This document shows, piece by piece, positions 42,432 through 51,785 of a stretch of 64,000 nucleotides of DNA (positions are counted from its first letter, which is position 1; each line of letters begins with the position of its first letter). The notes under the pieces are model-generated. The model made no database searches and was not told the DNA's origin. It saw only the letters and a list, made by a program, of their open reading frames with translations. The stretch covers positions 248,001 to 312,000 of the forward strand of contig NZ_WJYA01000005.1 of assembly GCF_009709615.1 (NCBI RefSeq), given 5' to 3'. The translations under genes were made by a program, and so were the position numbers. The DNA comes from Winogradskyella ouciana (lineage in GTDB: Bacteria > Bacteroidota > Bacteroidia > Flavobacteriales > Flavobacteriaceae).

Positions 42432-43474
42432 TCATTAAGTGCGTTCCACCCTTTTGCAATAATCGGGATTTTTTCTTCTGCTCTTGTCACCAAGTGCATA
42501 CCTCTTTCTTCCTCGGTCATATAACCAATTACGGTTAAATTAGGATTACCTTTAATTTTTGGAAAATCCTCTTGGGAAATCGTCATCAACAATTCGTAAT
42601 CTTCCCCACCATTTAAGGCTACCGTTGTGCTATCTATATTGAATTCCTCACAGGTTGAAATTACCTGAGGATCTAGTGGAATTTTATTTTCATACACATC
42701 AACTCCAACCTTACTTTGTTTGCAAAGATGAATTACTTCAGACGATAAGCCGTCGCTGATGTCTATCATACTCGTTGGTTTTACATCAAGCTGCTTCAAA
42801 AGCTCAACAATATCTTTGCGTGCTTCAGGTTTTAATTGACGCTCTACTATATATGTGTACATGGATAGATCGGGTTGCGAATTAGGATTGACTTTAAACA
42901 CCTCTTTTTCGCGTTCTAAAACCTGTAAGCCCATATATGCTCCACCAATATCACCAGTTACTACCAATAAATCGTTTGGTTTGGCTCCAGACCTCAATAC
43001 TTCATTTCCCTTTTCTACTTCACCAATTGCAGTAATAGATATAATTAGTCCAGAGGTTGATGACGTAGTATCGCCACCAACAACATCAACATTGTATAGT
43101 TTCGCTGCCGTTGAAATACCAGCATACAATTCTTCTAATGCTTCTAAAGGAAAGCGGTTAGATACTGCTATAGAGACAGTAATTTGTGTAGCCTTGGCAT
43201 TCATAGCATAAACATCTGAAAGGTTTACCATTACAGCCTTGTACCCTAAATGCTTTAGTGGCACATAACTCAAATCAAAATGTACTCCTTCTACTAACAA
43301 ATCTGTTGTAACCACGATTTGTTTTTTTCCATAGCTTAAAACAGCTGCATCATCACCAATCCCTTTTATGGTTGATTTTTGTTCAATCTTAAAATGTTCT
43401 GTCAAATGCTCAATGAGTTTAAACTCACCTAACTCACTCAGTGGAGTTCGCTTTGGGTTTTTGTCTTCTATCAT
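42428..43474 (-). CDS. thiL: Thiamine-phosphate kinase
   Basis: A 348-residue PurM-like kinase. GIGDDAAVL (metal-binding Asp pair), TTDLLVEGVHFD, VNLSDVYAMNA and VVGGDTTSS are the ThiL nucleotide- and metal-binding motifs; SMIDISDGLSSE and NGGEDYELL follow. It makes thiamine diphosphate from thiamine phosphate with ATP, the last step of cofactor synthesis. Stands alone, with no other thi gene near. A TATTTTTG box (plus 43479-43486) lies four bases before the ATG on the minus strand. Confidence 0.95.
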   Translation of the reverse strand: MIEDKNPKRTPLSELGEFKLIEHLTEHFKIEQKSTIKGIGDDAAVLSYGKKQIVVTTDLLVEGVHFDLSYVPLKHLGYKAVMVNLSDVYAMNAKATQITVSIAVSNRFPLEALEELYAGISTAAKLYNVDVVGGDTTSSTSGLIISITAIGEVEKGNEVLRSGAKPNDLLVVTGDIGGAYMGLQVLEREKEVFKVNPNSQPDLSMYTYIVERQLKPEARKDIVELLKQLDVKPTSMIDISDGLSSEVIHLCKQSKVGVDVYENKIPLDPQVISTCEEFNIDSTTVALNGGEDYELLMTISQEDFPKIKGNPNLTVIGYMTEEERGMHLVTRAEEKIPIIAKGWNALND

Positions 43475-43582
43475 AGTGCAAAAATATTATGCTTTTTTAA
43501 ATAATTGCGTGCATATTGGCGTTAATTGTAAAGCATTTTTATTGAAGTGCAAAAATTACTGTAAATTGCTAAAAAAAAGAAT

Positions 43583-45037
43583 ATGAAATTTACTGCCCTT
43601 TGTAAATCGCTTTGCCTTACTATTTTCTGTAGTTTAATAATGATATTTTACGGTTGCTCTAGTGATGAGCCTAGTAGTACCAATACCGATATAGATAGTG
43701 ATGGTATTGCCAATACTTTAGATAATTGTATGTCTGTTGCTAACGCTGATCAATTGGACACAGATAATGATGGTATGGGTAACGTTTGTGATGACGATGA
43801 CGATGATGACGGAATTTTAGATGCTGATGATAATTGTCCTTTATTTCCAAATCCAAACCAAGAAGATGCTGATAATGATGGTATAGGTGATGCTTGTGAT
43901 GACAGTACAATTGTTCCACAGTTTCCCTGTATTAATGGGTTTGCAAATGGTCATCCATGCGATGGATTTGATTTAATGAGTCAAATTCCTATTGATGTGC
44001 TAGGAGGCGCTGGTGCAGAGGGCAATGATTCTTGGGGATGGACAGATCCAGAAACAGGAAATGAATATGCATTGATAGGCACTTCTACAAATGCTGCGTT
44101 TGTTGATATAACCGATCCCTCTAATCCGATACTTTTAGGAGTATTGCCAACTGCTACCTCTAACAGTCCTTGGAGAGATATTAAAACGTACAACAACCAT
44201 GCTTTTATAGTAAGTGAAGCAGGAGGACACGGTATGCAGGTTTTTGATTTAACACGACTAAGAAATGTAGCCAATCCGCCAGAAACCTTTACCGCAGATG
44301 CTACTTATACAGGGTTTGGAAGCGCACATAATATTGTAATTAATGAAGATAGTGGCTTTGCTTATGCTGTTGGTTCTGATACATTTGGTGGAGGACCTCA
44401 TTTTGTAAATATTCAAAATCCTACTTCGCCAACTGCAGCCGGAGGTTATGCCGATGATTCATATTCTCACGATGCCCAAGTGGTGACTTATAACGGCCCT
44501 GATTCAGATTATACAGGAAGAGAAATATTGATTGGAAGTAATGAAAATGAGGTTGTTATTGTAGATGTTACGGATAAAAGCAATCCCACCCAAGTCTCAA
44601 CGATAGGTTATGATAATATAGGCTATACACACCAAGGTTGGTTTACTGATAATATGGAATACTTTTTATTAGGTGATGAAGTTGATGAGATTAACTTTGG
44701 CATCAATTCAAGAACGGTTGTTTTTGATTTTAATGACCTTGACAATCCAATTTTTCACATGGAATATTTAGGCCCAACTGCTGCTATTGACCATAACGGT
44801 TATGTAGTAGGCAATACATTTTATGTTGCAAATTATACTGCTGGTGTAAGAGCTATTGACATCTCAAATTTAGCCTCAGGTATCATGACTGAAACAGCTT
44901 TTATTGACACTTACATTCCTGATGATAACACAGCTTTTAATGGTGCCTGGAATATCTATCCTTTCTTTGAAAGTGGTAATATTGTAGTAAGCGATATTGA
45001 TGGTGGTTTATACATCGTTAGACCAAGTAGCCAATAG
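43583..45037 (+). CDS. Choice-of-anchor B lipoprotein with thrombospondin type 3 repeats
   Basis: A 484-residue lipoprotein (lipobox IFYGC near residue 24). Residues about 33-110 contain Asp-rich thrombospondin type 3 repeats (DSDGIANTLDNC, DTDNDGMGNVC, DDNCPLFPNPNQEDADNDGIGDAC), which bind calcium. The rest is a choice-of-anchor B beta-propeller-like domain (GWTDPETGNEYALIG, IVSEAGGHGMQVFDL, SHDAQVV). Probably on the outer membrane. It is the first of four envelope genes reading the same way; the next start codon is one base after its stop. Confidence 0.85.
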   Translation: MKFTALCKSLCLTIFCSLIMIFYGCSSDEPSSTNTDIDSDGIANTLDNCMSVANADQLDTDNDGMGNVCDDDDDDDGILDADDNCPLFPNPNQEDADNDGIGDACDDSTIVPQFPCINGFANGHPCDGFDLMSQIPIDVLGGAGAEGNDSWGWTDPETGNEYALIGTSTNAAFVDITDPSNPILLGVLPTATSNSPWRDIKTYNNHAFIVSEAGGHGMQVFDLTRLRNVANPPETFTADATYTGFGSAHNIVINEDSGFAYAVGSDTFGGGPHFVNIQNPTSPTAAGGYADDSYSHDAQVVTYNGPDSDYTGREILIGSNENEVVIVDVTDKSNPTQVSTIGYDNIGYTHQGWFTDNMEYFLLGDEVDEINFGINSRTVVFDFNDLDNPIFHMEYLGPTAAIDHNGYVVGNTFYVANYTAGVRAIDISNLASGIMTETAFIDTYIPDDNTAFNGAWNIYPFFESGNIVVSDIDGGLYIVRPSSQ

Positions 45038-45038
45038 A

Positions 45039-46373
45039 ATGAAGCTAAAAAAGTCAATACACATACTCAGGTTTTTTTCTTTGTTTTTGGTATTGGGTTG
45101 CAGCAAAGATGATTCTTCAAACACATCTACAGAAGGGCAAATTACTTTTGTTAAAACCTACGGAGGTACGAAAAATGATAGTGGACAATCTGTTGTTGCG
45201 ACCAATGATGGTGGTTATGCAATTTTGGGTTATACTCAAAGTAACGACGGAGACATTAACGATAAACAAGATGAAAGTTTTGATTATTGGGTCTTAAAGT
45301 TTGATGCCCAAGATCAACTCCAATGGCAAAAAACATATGGCGGGAGTGCTGATGATAGAGGCAATGCTATCATCCAGACCCAAGATGGTGGTTATGCTAT
45401 TTTAGGCTACAGTTTCAGCAATAATGGTGATGTTACTGAAAATGCTGGGCTTCAAGATTTTTGGTTAGCAAAATTAGATGCTAATGGAGCTGTAAGTTGG
45501 CAAAAGTCATTTGGTTATCAAGGTGCCGATTCTGGTGTTTCAGTAATTCAAACTAATGATCAAGGTTATTTAATTACAGGAGTTCTTGACGTCACTGCTT
45601 CAGGAGGTCAAGGGAATACTTCTAGAAATTCCAATAGACATGCTGGTGGTGATTATTGGGCATTAAAGCTCAATAGTTCAGGAGATATTGAATGGAGTCG
45701 ATTTTTTGGCGGGAATTTTACGGACACACCTCAAGGAGTAGTTCAAACTAATGATAATGGGTTCATTATTGCAGGAAGCTCAGACAGTAATGATACAGAT
45801 ATCTCAAACAACAAGGGTACTTATGATTTTTGGGTAATAAGAATTTCCGCATCAGGCAATTTAATTTGGGAAAGATCTTTTGGAGGCAACCAAATTGATG
45901 AAGCGAGGGCTATCACCAAAACTGATGATGGCAATTATCTAATTGCAGGTGATACTAGAAGTAGTGACAATGACGTTTCAATAAGTAAAGGAGCAGCTGA
46001 TTTATGGCTTATTAAAATTTCACCAGATGGTAATTTAATCTGGGAAAATACCATAGGAGGTTCAAGTTTTGACGTGGCTAGAGCTATTGTAAAATCTCAA
46101 AATGACGGTTTCTTAATCTCAGGAAGTTCTCGTAGTAACGATTTTGACGTTAATGAAAATAAGGGTCAAAATGACGCATGGATTCTAAAAGTAGATGACA
46201 ACGGAAATTTAGAATGGCAGACTACAGTAGGTGGTTCTAATATTGACTTTTCTTATGGAATTGCAGAATTAAGTAACGGCTCAATTATTGCTGTTGGAGA
46301 TACTGCGAGCAGTGATGGCGATATTTTAGAAAATAAAGGTTTCGCAGATGTACTTATTGTAAAAATTGATTAA
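45039..46373 (+). CDS. Lipoprotein with WxxxFGGS...DGGY propeller-like repeats
   Basis: 444 residues from the ATG at 45039, immediately after the preceding stop; the longer frame from 44997 overlaps that gene. The signal has a lipobox (LVLGC near residue 20). Eight units of 45-55 residues follow, each with W-Q/E-x-x-(F/Y)GG, AI-x-T-x-DGGY and D-(Y/F)W-(V/L)-x-K, the pattern of many Bacteroidota propeller lipoproteins. No catalytic residue is evident. It is likely a surface or periplasmic binding protein. Confidence 0.8.
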   Translation: MKLKKSIHILRFFSLFLVLGCSKDDSSNTSTEGQITFVKTYGGTKNDSGQSVVATNDGGYAILGYTQSNDGDINDKQDESFDYWVLKFDAQDQLQWQKTYGGSADDRGNAIIQTQDGGYAILGYSFSNNGDVTENAGLQDFWLAKLDANGAVSWQKSFGYQGADSGVSVIQTNDQGYLITGVLDVTASGGQGNTSRNSNRHAGGDYWALKLNSSGDIEWSRFFGGNFTDTPQGVVQTNDNGFIIAGSSDSNDTDISNNKGTYDFWVIRISASGNLIWERSFGGNQIDEARAITKTDDGNYLIAGDTRSSDNDVSISKGAADLWLIKISPDGNLIWENTIGGSSFDVARAIVKSQNDGFLISGSSRSNDFDVNENKGQNDAWILKVDDNGNLEWQTTVGGSNIDFSYGIAELSNGSIIAVGDTASSDGDILENKGFADVLIVKID

Positions 46374-46374
46374 A

Positions 46375-47142
46375 ATGAATAGACTATTTGTGCTATTATG
46401 TTCAATAATGCTCTTAACATCTTGTAGCAGTAATGACGATGGAGAAACACCTACGGTTTCGACCACATTTAAATTTACTCACAATTGGGATGGAGCTCTA
46501 ATACGCGATTATAATTTTGGCCCTATTCAGTACATAAACGCCAATGGTGATATTATAGGTTTTGAAAGGTTTCGCTATTTAATATCTGACATTGTGTTCA
46601 CAAAAGCTAATGGCGAACAAATAGAATTAGACGTGTATAACTTGGTTGACCTCACAAATGAAGTTAATATGGAGTATACTCCAGAGACTCAAATTCCACC
46701 TGGCAGCTATACTAATGTGTCATTTACATTTGGGTTAGATAATGAAGATAACTCTGAGAATCATTTAGACCTAAACTCGGCATCCTTCAATGTCCCTGAC
46801 AACCTGGGAGGCGGCTACCACTATATGCAGTTCGATGGGAAGTTTATCAATTCAAATATGCAAGAGCAAGGGTTTAACTATCATGCTATAAGAGCAGTGG
46901 ATAATCCTGGCGCAAATCCGACTTTTCCACAGGACACTTTTTTTACTGTTAACCTTGGTGCCATTAATGTTACCAATGATGTGGAAATTGAAGTGCAAAT
47001 GAACATTGCAGAATGGTTTAAAAGTCCAAACCTATGGGATTTAAATGTATATAACCAAATGCTAATGCCAAATTCCACTGCCCAAATAATGATGTATGAA
47101 AACGGCCAAGATGCGTTTAGCTTAGGCGAGGTTTTTCAATAA
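46375..47142 (+). CDS. MbnP-like lipoprotein
   Basis: 255 residues from the ATG at 46375 (a TTG at 46366 is less likely). The signal has a lipobox (MLLTSC). The body matches the MbnP family (HNWDGALI near the start; ERFRYLISDIVFTKANGE; PPGSYTNVSFTFGLD; HYMQFDGKFI; YHAIRA; VEVQMNIAEWFKSPNLWD). MbnP of methanotrophs has a Trp oxidised to kynurenine and binds copper; which Trp is equivalent here is not shown. It precedes a di-heme gene by 12 bases, the MbnP-MbnH order. Confidence 0.85.
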   Translation: MNRLFVLLCSIMLLTSCSSNDDGETPTVSTTFKFTHNWDGALIRDYNFGPIQYINANGDIIGFERFRYLISDIVFTKANGEQIELDVYNLVDLTNEVNMEYTPETQIPPGSYTNVSFTFGLDNEDNSENHLDLNSASFNVPDNLGGGYHYMQFDGKFINSNMQEQGFNYHAIRAVDNPGANPTFPQDTFFTVNLGAINVTNDVEIEVQMNIAEWFKSPNLWDLNVYNQMLMPNSTAQIMMYENGQDAFSLGEVFQ

Positions 47143-47154
47143 AAACTATGATAA

Positions 47155-48210
47155 ATGAAAAAAGGGGTGTTTTTGGTTTTTATAACTTTACTTTGTTTGA
47201 ATTGCTCAGACGAAGACACAGGTTATGAGCCTACTCCACAACCTTTAGACATTCCACAGATTTTCTCAGACAACATTATAGCTCCAGTAATTCCTACTGA
47301 TAATCCACAAACCATGGAAGGAGTTGCTCTAGGAAAACAGCTTTTTTTTGACAGAATTCTATCCGCTGATGGCACACAATCTTGTGCTTCTTGCCATGGT
47401 CCGCAAAGTGCCTTTACGGACAACACACCAACAAGTGCTGGTATCGATGGTGTTTTTGGTACTCGAAATTCCATGCCACTATTCAATTTGGCCTGGAATT
47501 ATGGCGAACGCTTTACTTGGGACGGGAAAGAATTGAGTTTAGAACGGCAAGCAGAAGAACCAGTACAAAACCCAATTGAGCTACACAGTAATTGGGATGA
47601 TGTTGTGGATCGCTTGCAGAATCACCCTGAATATCCTGAGTTATTTCAACATGCTTTTAATACCTCAACCATTACCAAAGAACTTACCACTAAAGCCATA
47701 GCGCAATTTGAACGGACTTTAATTTCAGCCAATTCAAAATTTGATAGATATTCTTTAGGGCAAACTTCATTAACAGCACAAGAACTAAATGGTTTAGATG
47801 TTTTTCTAAGAGAAGATAAAGGGGACTGTTTTCATTGTCATGGTAATCCTAACAATCCGCTTTGGACAGATAACGACTTTCACAATAATGGGCTCGATAC
47901 AACTTTTGATGATTTAGGTCTCGGTGCTGTATCCGGAGATCCTAACGATAATGGCAAATTCCGTACACCATCTTTGCGCAATTTAGCATTTACAGCACCT
48001 TATATGCATGATGGTAGATTTGCCACATTAGACGAAGTCATAAATCATTATAGTGAAGGTTTACAAGACTCACCAACAATTGATCCTTTAATGAAACAAC
48101 TAGACCAAGGAGGTGTGCAACTCACTACTCAGGAAAAAGCAGATCTAAAAGCCTTTTTGCTATCGCTTTCTGATCCATCATTTATTAATAATCCAGAGTT
48201 TCAGAATTAA
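47155..48210 (+). CDS. Di-heme cytochrome c peroxidase/MbnH-family protein
   Basis: A 351-residue lipoprotein (lipobox CLNC near residue 17) of the CCP/MauG superfamily. Heme-binding motifs CASCH (from about residue 76) and CFHCH (from about residue 225) give two c-type hemes; APYMHDGRF supplies a conserved distal-type region. With the MbnP-like gene just upstream, it is more likely an MbnH-type oxidase of the partner than a plain peroxide scavenger, an inference from order. The last gene of the 43.6-48.2 kb operon, with a terminator after it. Confidence 0.88.
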   Translation: MKKGVFLVFITLLCLNCSDEDTGYEPTPQPLDIPQIFSDNIIAPVIPTDNPQTMEGVALGKQLFFDRILSADGTQSCASCHGPQSAFTDNTPTSAGIDGVFGTRNSMPLFNLAWNYGERFTWDGKELSLERQAEEPVQNPIELHSNWDDVVDRLQNHPEYPELFQHAFNTSTITKELTTKAIAQFERTLISANSKFDRYSLGQTSLTAQELNGLDVFLREDKGDCFHCHGNPNNPLWTDNDFHNNGLDTTFDDLGLGAVSGDPNDNGKFRTPSLRNLAFTAPYMHDGRFATLDEVINHYSEGLQDSPTIDPLMKQLDQGGVQLTTQEKADLKAFLLSLSDPSFINNPEFQN

Positions 48211-48220
48211 TATATCAATT

Positions 48221-48257
48221 AAAAACCTCGACGAAAAGCACAAAATGAAGGTTTTTT
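48221..48257 (+). terminator. Intrinsic terminator after the MbnP/MbnH-like genes
   Basis: AAAAACCT pairs with AGGTTTTT around a 20-base A-rich loop, followed by a T tract. Confidence 0.65.
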
Positions 48258-48350
48258 CTTTCATTATTATTCACATTATCTAAAAATATTCCATATAAAC
48301 GTCAAATATTAGTGTTTTGTTTATATTGGATTTCCCTAATGTACTGATAT

Positions 48351-48587
48351 ATGAAACCTACTTCAAACAAAGCATTGCCCTGTGCTGTGTTTGGTCATAA
48401 TTATGTGAAATCAAAAACTAATTCTGATCACACGGCAGAACTTACATGTTGTCATTGTAACCACATAGCAACAACAGATATTGAAGGCAATTTCAGGGAG
48501 GAAACTCTGACCAATACACATCTTCAAACTACGTTAAGAAAATTATACCATTTAAAACTTCGTGCTTATAAACCGTCTTTCGGTTAA
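48351..48587 (+). CDS. Small Cys/His protein, zinc-ribbon-like, paralogue C
   Basis: A 78-residue protein with CAVFGHNY, an HTAELTCCHCNH core and a basic C terminus. It shares the C-x2-FGH-x-Y and H-x5-C-x2-C spacing of the pair at 41883 and 42204 but is more diverged. It lies alone between the MbnH-like gene and the SUF cluster. Function unknown; zinc binding is inferred from the Cys/His pattern. Confidence 0.6.
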   Translation: MKPTSNKALPCAVFGHNYVKSKTNSDHTAELTCCHCNHIATTDIEGNFREETLTNTHLQTTLRKLYHLKLRAYKPSFG

Positions 48588-48663
48588 TTCACCTATAAAA
48601 ATATACTATAAAACCATATCCTAATATAATGTTAGGTTCTATGGTTAAAAGAGACTTATATCG

Positions 48664-48671
48664 TATCTTTG
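48664..48671 (+). promoter_or_regulatory. Promoter -7 box (TATCTTTG) of the SUF operon
   Basis: TATCTTTG, 31 bases before the sufA ATG, equals the Bacteroidota -7 consensus. The -33 region reads TGG instead of TTG, so it is a weak or activated promoter. Confidence 0.5.
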
Positions 48672-48702
48672 CCCTCAATTTAGATTTAATCTATATTAGA
48701 AT

Positions 48703-49032
48703 ATGATAAAAGTTTCTGAATCAGCTAAGAAGAAAGTCGTAGAACTTATGACTGAAGACGGCTTTAGCCCAACTACTGATTATGTAAGAGTTGGTGTTAA
48801 AAGTGGTGGCTGCTCTGGCCTGTCGTATGATTTAAAATTTGATAACTCCCATGCAGAAGAGGACAAAATTTTTGAAGACAATGGTGTAAAAATCATCGTG
48901 GACAAAAAGAGTTTCCTATATCTTATCGGTACAACCCTAGAATATTCAGGCGGATTAAATGGAACTGGGTTTGTGTTCAATAACCCAAACGCAAACCGTA
49001 CTTGTGGTTGTGGAGAGAGTTTTTCACTATAA
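48703..49032 (+). CDS. sufA: HesB/IscA/SufA-type iron-sulfur carrier protein
   Basis: A 109-residue A-type carrier. The three conserved Cys are visible: one in SGGCSGLSY and two in the C-terminal CGCGES. It passes Fe-S clusters to target proteins. It starts the SUF operon, 55 bases before sufB. It could equally be called ErpA/IscA; the name SufA follows from its place. Confidence 0.92.
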   Translation: MIKVSESAKKKVVELMTEDGFSPTTDYVRVGVKSGGCSGLSYDLKFDNSHAEEDKIFEDNGVKIIVDKKSFLYLIGTTLEYSGGLNGTGFVFNNPNANRTCGCGESFSL

Positions 49033-49087
49033 GCCATCTAAATCTTCTCAAAGGGAAGACTTAAAAAATTAAACACAGAATTATAAA

Positions 49088-50536
49088 ATGTCAAAATATA
49101 CTGAAGACGATTTAAGGGAAGAATTAAAAACCAAAGAATATGAATATGGTTTTTACACAGACATAGAGTCTGAAACATTTCCTGTTGGTCTAAATGAAGA
49201 TATCGTTAGAGCAATTTCAAAGAAAAAAGAAGAGCCAGAGTGGATGACGGAATGGAGGCTTGAGGCTTTTAAAGCTTGGAAAGAGATGGCTGAGCCAGAT
49301 TGGGCGAATGTAAAATATAAGAAGCCAGATTTTCAGGCCATTTCTTATTATTCGGCACCAAACAGCAAACCAAAATATGATAGTATCGATGAGGTAGATC
49401 CAGAACTTTTAGCCACTTTTGAAAAGCTTGGTATTTCCTTAGACGAACAAAAGAAGTTGGCTGGTGTAGCTATGGACGTGGTTGTAGATTCTGTTTCAGT
49501 AGCAACTACCTTTAAAAAGACATTAGCTGAAAAAGGTATCATCTTTATGAGTATTTCTGAAGCGATTAAGGAGTATCCTGAGTTAGTGAAGAAATATATC
49601 GGAACTGTTGTACCACAAAAAGACAACTTTTATGCGGCTTTAAATTCGGCAGTATTTAGTGATGGTTCTTTCTGCTATATTCCAAAAGGTGTACGTTGCC
49701 CAATGGAATTGTCAACTTATTTTAGAATCAACCAAGCAGGTACAGGACAGTTTGAAAGAACTCTAGTAATTGCAGATGAAGGCAGTTACGTAAGTTATCT
49801 TGAAGGCTGTACAGCACCAAGTAGAGACGAAAACCAATTGCATGCAGCCGTAGTAGAGCTCATTGCACTTGATGATGCTGAGATCAAATACTCTACGGTA
49901 CAAAACTGGTACCCAGGAAATGCCGAAGGTAAAGGTGGTGTTTACAACTTTGTAACTAAAAGAGGGCTTTGCGAGACCAATGCAAAAATTTCTTGGACAC
50001 AAGTAGAAACGGGTTCTGCAGTAACCTGGAAATACCCTTCTTGTGTGTTAAAAGGTGATAATTCAGTAGGTGAATTTTATTCTATCGCTGTTACCAATAA
50101 TTACCAACAGGCAGATACGGGTACAAAAATGATTCACTTAGGAAAAAACACCAAGTCAACCATAATTTCCAAAGGTATATCTGCTGGCAAATCCCAAAAC
50201 TCATATAGAGGTTTGGTACAGATTAGCTCTCGTGCAGACAATGCTCGAAATTTTTCACAATGTGATAGTTTACTCATGGGTAATGAATGTGGCGCACACA
50301 CGTTTCCATACATAGAAGCTAAAAATAAATCTGCAATGATAGAGCACGAAGCCACTACAAGCAAGATTGGTGAGGATCAAATTTTCTATTGTAATCAACG
50401 TGGTATTGATACTGAAAAAGCCATTGCGCTAATCGTAAACGGTTTTAGTAAAGAGGTACTCAATAAATTACCAATGGAATTTGCCGTTGAGGCCCAAAAA
50501 TTATTGGAAATCAGTTTAGAAGGATCTGTAGGATAA
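49088..50536 (+). CDS. sufB: Fe-S assembly scaffold protein SufB
   Basis: A 482-residue SufB with [21 protein letters not shown] and the C-terminal [13 protein letters not shown] and NFSQCDSLL segments of the beta-helix core. In the SufBC2D complex it holds the nascent cluster. Start at MSKYTEDDL. Followed nine bases later by an unrelated lipoprotein gene before sufC. Confidence 0.97.
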   Translation: MSKYTEDDLREELKTKEYEYGFYTDIESETFPVGLNEDIVRAISKKKEEPEWMTEWRLEAFKAWKEMAEPDWANVKYKKPDFQAISYYSAPNSKPKYDSIDEVDPELLATFEKLGISLDEQKKLAGVAMDVVVDSVSVATTFKKTLAEKGIIFMSISEAIKEYPELVKKYIGTVVPQKDNFYAALNSAVFSDGSFCYIPKGVRCPMELSTYFRINQAGTGQFERTLVIADEGSYVSYLEGCTAPSRDENQLHAAVVELIALDDAEIKYSTVQNWYPGNAEGKGGVYNFVTKRGLCETNAKISWTQVETGSAVTWKYPSCVLKGDNSVGEFYSIAVTNNYQQADTGTKMIHLGKNTKSTIISKGISAGKSQNSYRGLVQISSRADNARNFSQCDSLLMGNECGAHTFPYIEAKNKSAMIEHEATTSKIGEDQIFYCNQRGIDTEKAIALIVNGFSKEVLNKLPMEFAVEAQKLLEISLEGSVG

Positions 50537-50544
50537 ATTTTCAA

Positions 50545-50964
50545 ATGATGAAAAAACTTGTAATTATTTTATTGGCTGTTATTAGTTTTTATAGTTGTAA
50601 AAATGAAACAAAGTCAGAAGTTAACTTAGAGGAAAATCGTGCAAAGTCGTATGATGCCAATGATGGGTTTATTACCATGATGGGTGACTTTGTATATGAC
50701 GCAGATAAAAAAGCTGCAGTTTTGCAAACATCTAACGAAATCTATGGTGTAATTATAGATGAAAATTTACATCAGCTAAACGAAAAAGTAGAACCCTTTA
50801 AAACAGACCAATACACGTCTGTGCCTGTTACCATACGGGTAAAAAGGGTAGAAAACGGAAATGAAAATTCCCTCTGGAAATATAATCTAGAAGTAAAAGA
50901 AATTTTAAAGGTGGAAGCACCTGACCCAAATAAAGAAGACGTTATAAAATTATCAAATCAATAA
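50545..50964 (+). CDS. Small lipoprotein of unknown function inside the SUF operon
   Basis: A 139-residue protein with a lipobox (ISFYSC, near residue 18) and a small beta-rich body (residues about 40-125). No family recognised. It lies between sufB and sufC with gaps of 8 and 1 bases, so it is cotranscribed. An envelope lipoprotein is odd in a cytosolic Fe-S pathway; similar insertions may exist in relatives. The ATG at 50548 is also possible. Confidence 0.7.
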   Translation: MMKKLVIILLAVISFYSCKNETKSEVNLEENRAKSYDANDGFITMMGDFVYDADKKAAVLQTSNEIYGVIIDENLHQLNEKVEPFKTDQYTSVPVTIRVKRVENGNENSLWKYNLEVKEILKVEAPDPNKEDVIKLSNQ

Positions 50965-50965
50965 C

Positions 50966-51718
50966 ATGTTAAAGATAAACAACTTACACGCAAGTGTAGA
51001 AGGTAAAGCAATTTTAAAAGGAATAAACCTAGAAGTAAAAGCTGGTGAAGTACACGCTATTATGGGACCTAATGGTTCTGGTAAAAGTACCTTGGCGGCT
51101 GTTATTGCAGGCAAGGAAGAATATGAAGTAGAAGAAGGTGAAATTCTTTTAGAAGAAGAGAATATTGATGAGCTTGGTCCAGACGAACGTGCTCACAAAG
51201 GTGTGTTTTTATCTTTTCAATATCCTGTAGAAATTCCTGGAGTTAGTGTCACTAACTTTATGAAGACAGCCATAAACGAAACACGAAAGGCAAAAGGCTT
51301 GGAAGATATGCCAGCTAATGAAATGCTTAAGATGATTCGTGAAAAATCTGAACTGTTGGAGATTGACCGTAAGTTTCTTTCACGTTCAATTAACGAAGGT
51401 TTTTCTGGTGGTGAGAAAAAACGTAACGAGATTTTCCAAATGGCAATGTTAGAGCCAAAGCTTGCTATTTTAGATGAAACAGATTCTGGTTTAGATATTG
51501 ATGCGCTTCGTATTGTAGCCAATGGTGTCAACAAACTGAAATCTAAAGATAATGCTGTGATTGTTATTACCCATTACCAAAGATTGTTGGACCATATCAT
51601 TCCGGATTTTGTTCATGTTTTGCATGATGGCAAAATTGTAAAGTCTGGTGATAAAGAATTAGCTCACGAGTTAGAAGCTAAAGGATACGATTGGATTAAG
51701 GAAGAAGTGAACGCATAA
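50966..51718 (+). CDS. sufC: Fe-S assembly ATPase SufC
   Basis: A 250-residue ABC ATPase. Walker [10 protein letters not shown], signature [10 protein letters not shown], Walker [13 protein letters not shown] and the switch His in VITHYQR are all present. Cytosolic, no membrane part. It works with SufB and SufD. Confidence 0.97.
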   Translation: MLKINNLHASVEGKAILKGINLEVKAGEVHAIMGPNGSGKSTLAAVIAGKEEYEVEEGEILLEEENIDELGPDERAHKGVFLSFQYPVEIPGVSVTNFMKTAINETRKAKGLEDMPANEMLKMIREKSELLEIDRKFLSRSINEGFSGGEKKRNEIFQMAMLEPKLAILDETDSGLDIDALRIVANGVNKLKSKDNAVIVITHYQRLLDHIIPDFVHVLHDGKIVKSGDKELAHELEAKGYDWIKEEVNA

Positions 51719-51742
51719 TTAGTAGGCAGTGATTAGTCCACA

Positions 51743-51769
51743 GTTAGCAGTAAGCTACTGTCGGCTAAC
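51743..51769 (+). repeat. Hairpin in the sufC-sufD spacer
   Basis: GTTAGC and GCTAAC arms with AGTA/TACT inside form a stem in the 67-base gap; the same spacer repeats CTAAC several times. It could slow ribosomes or protect mRNA within the operon. Confidence 0.5.
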
Positions 51770-51785
51770 AACTAACGGCTAACAA

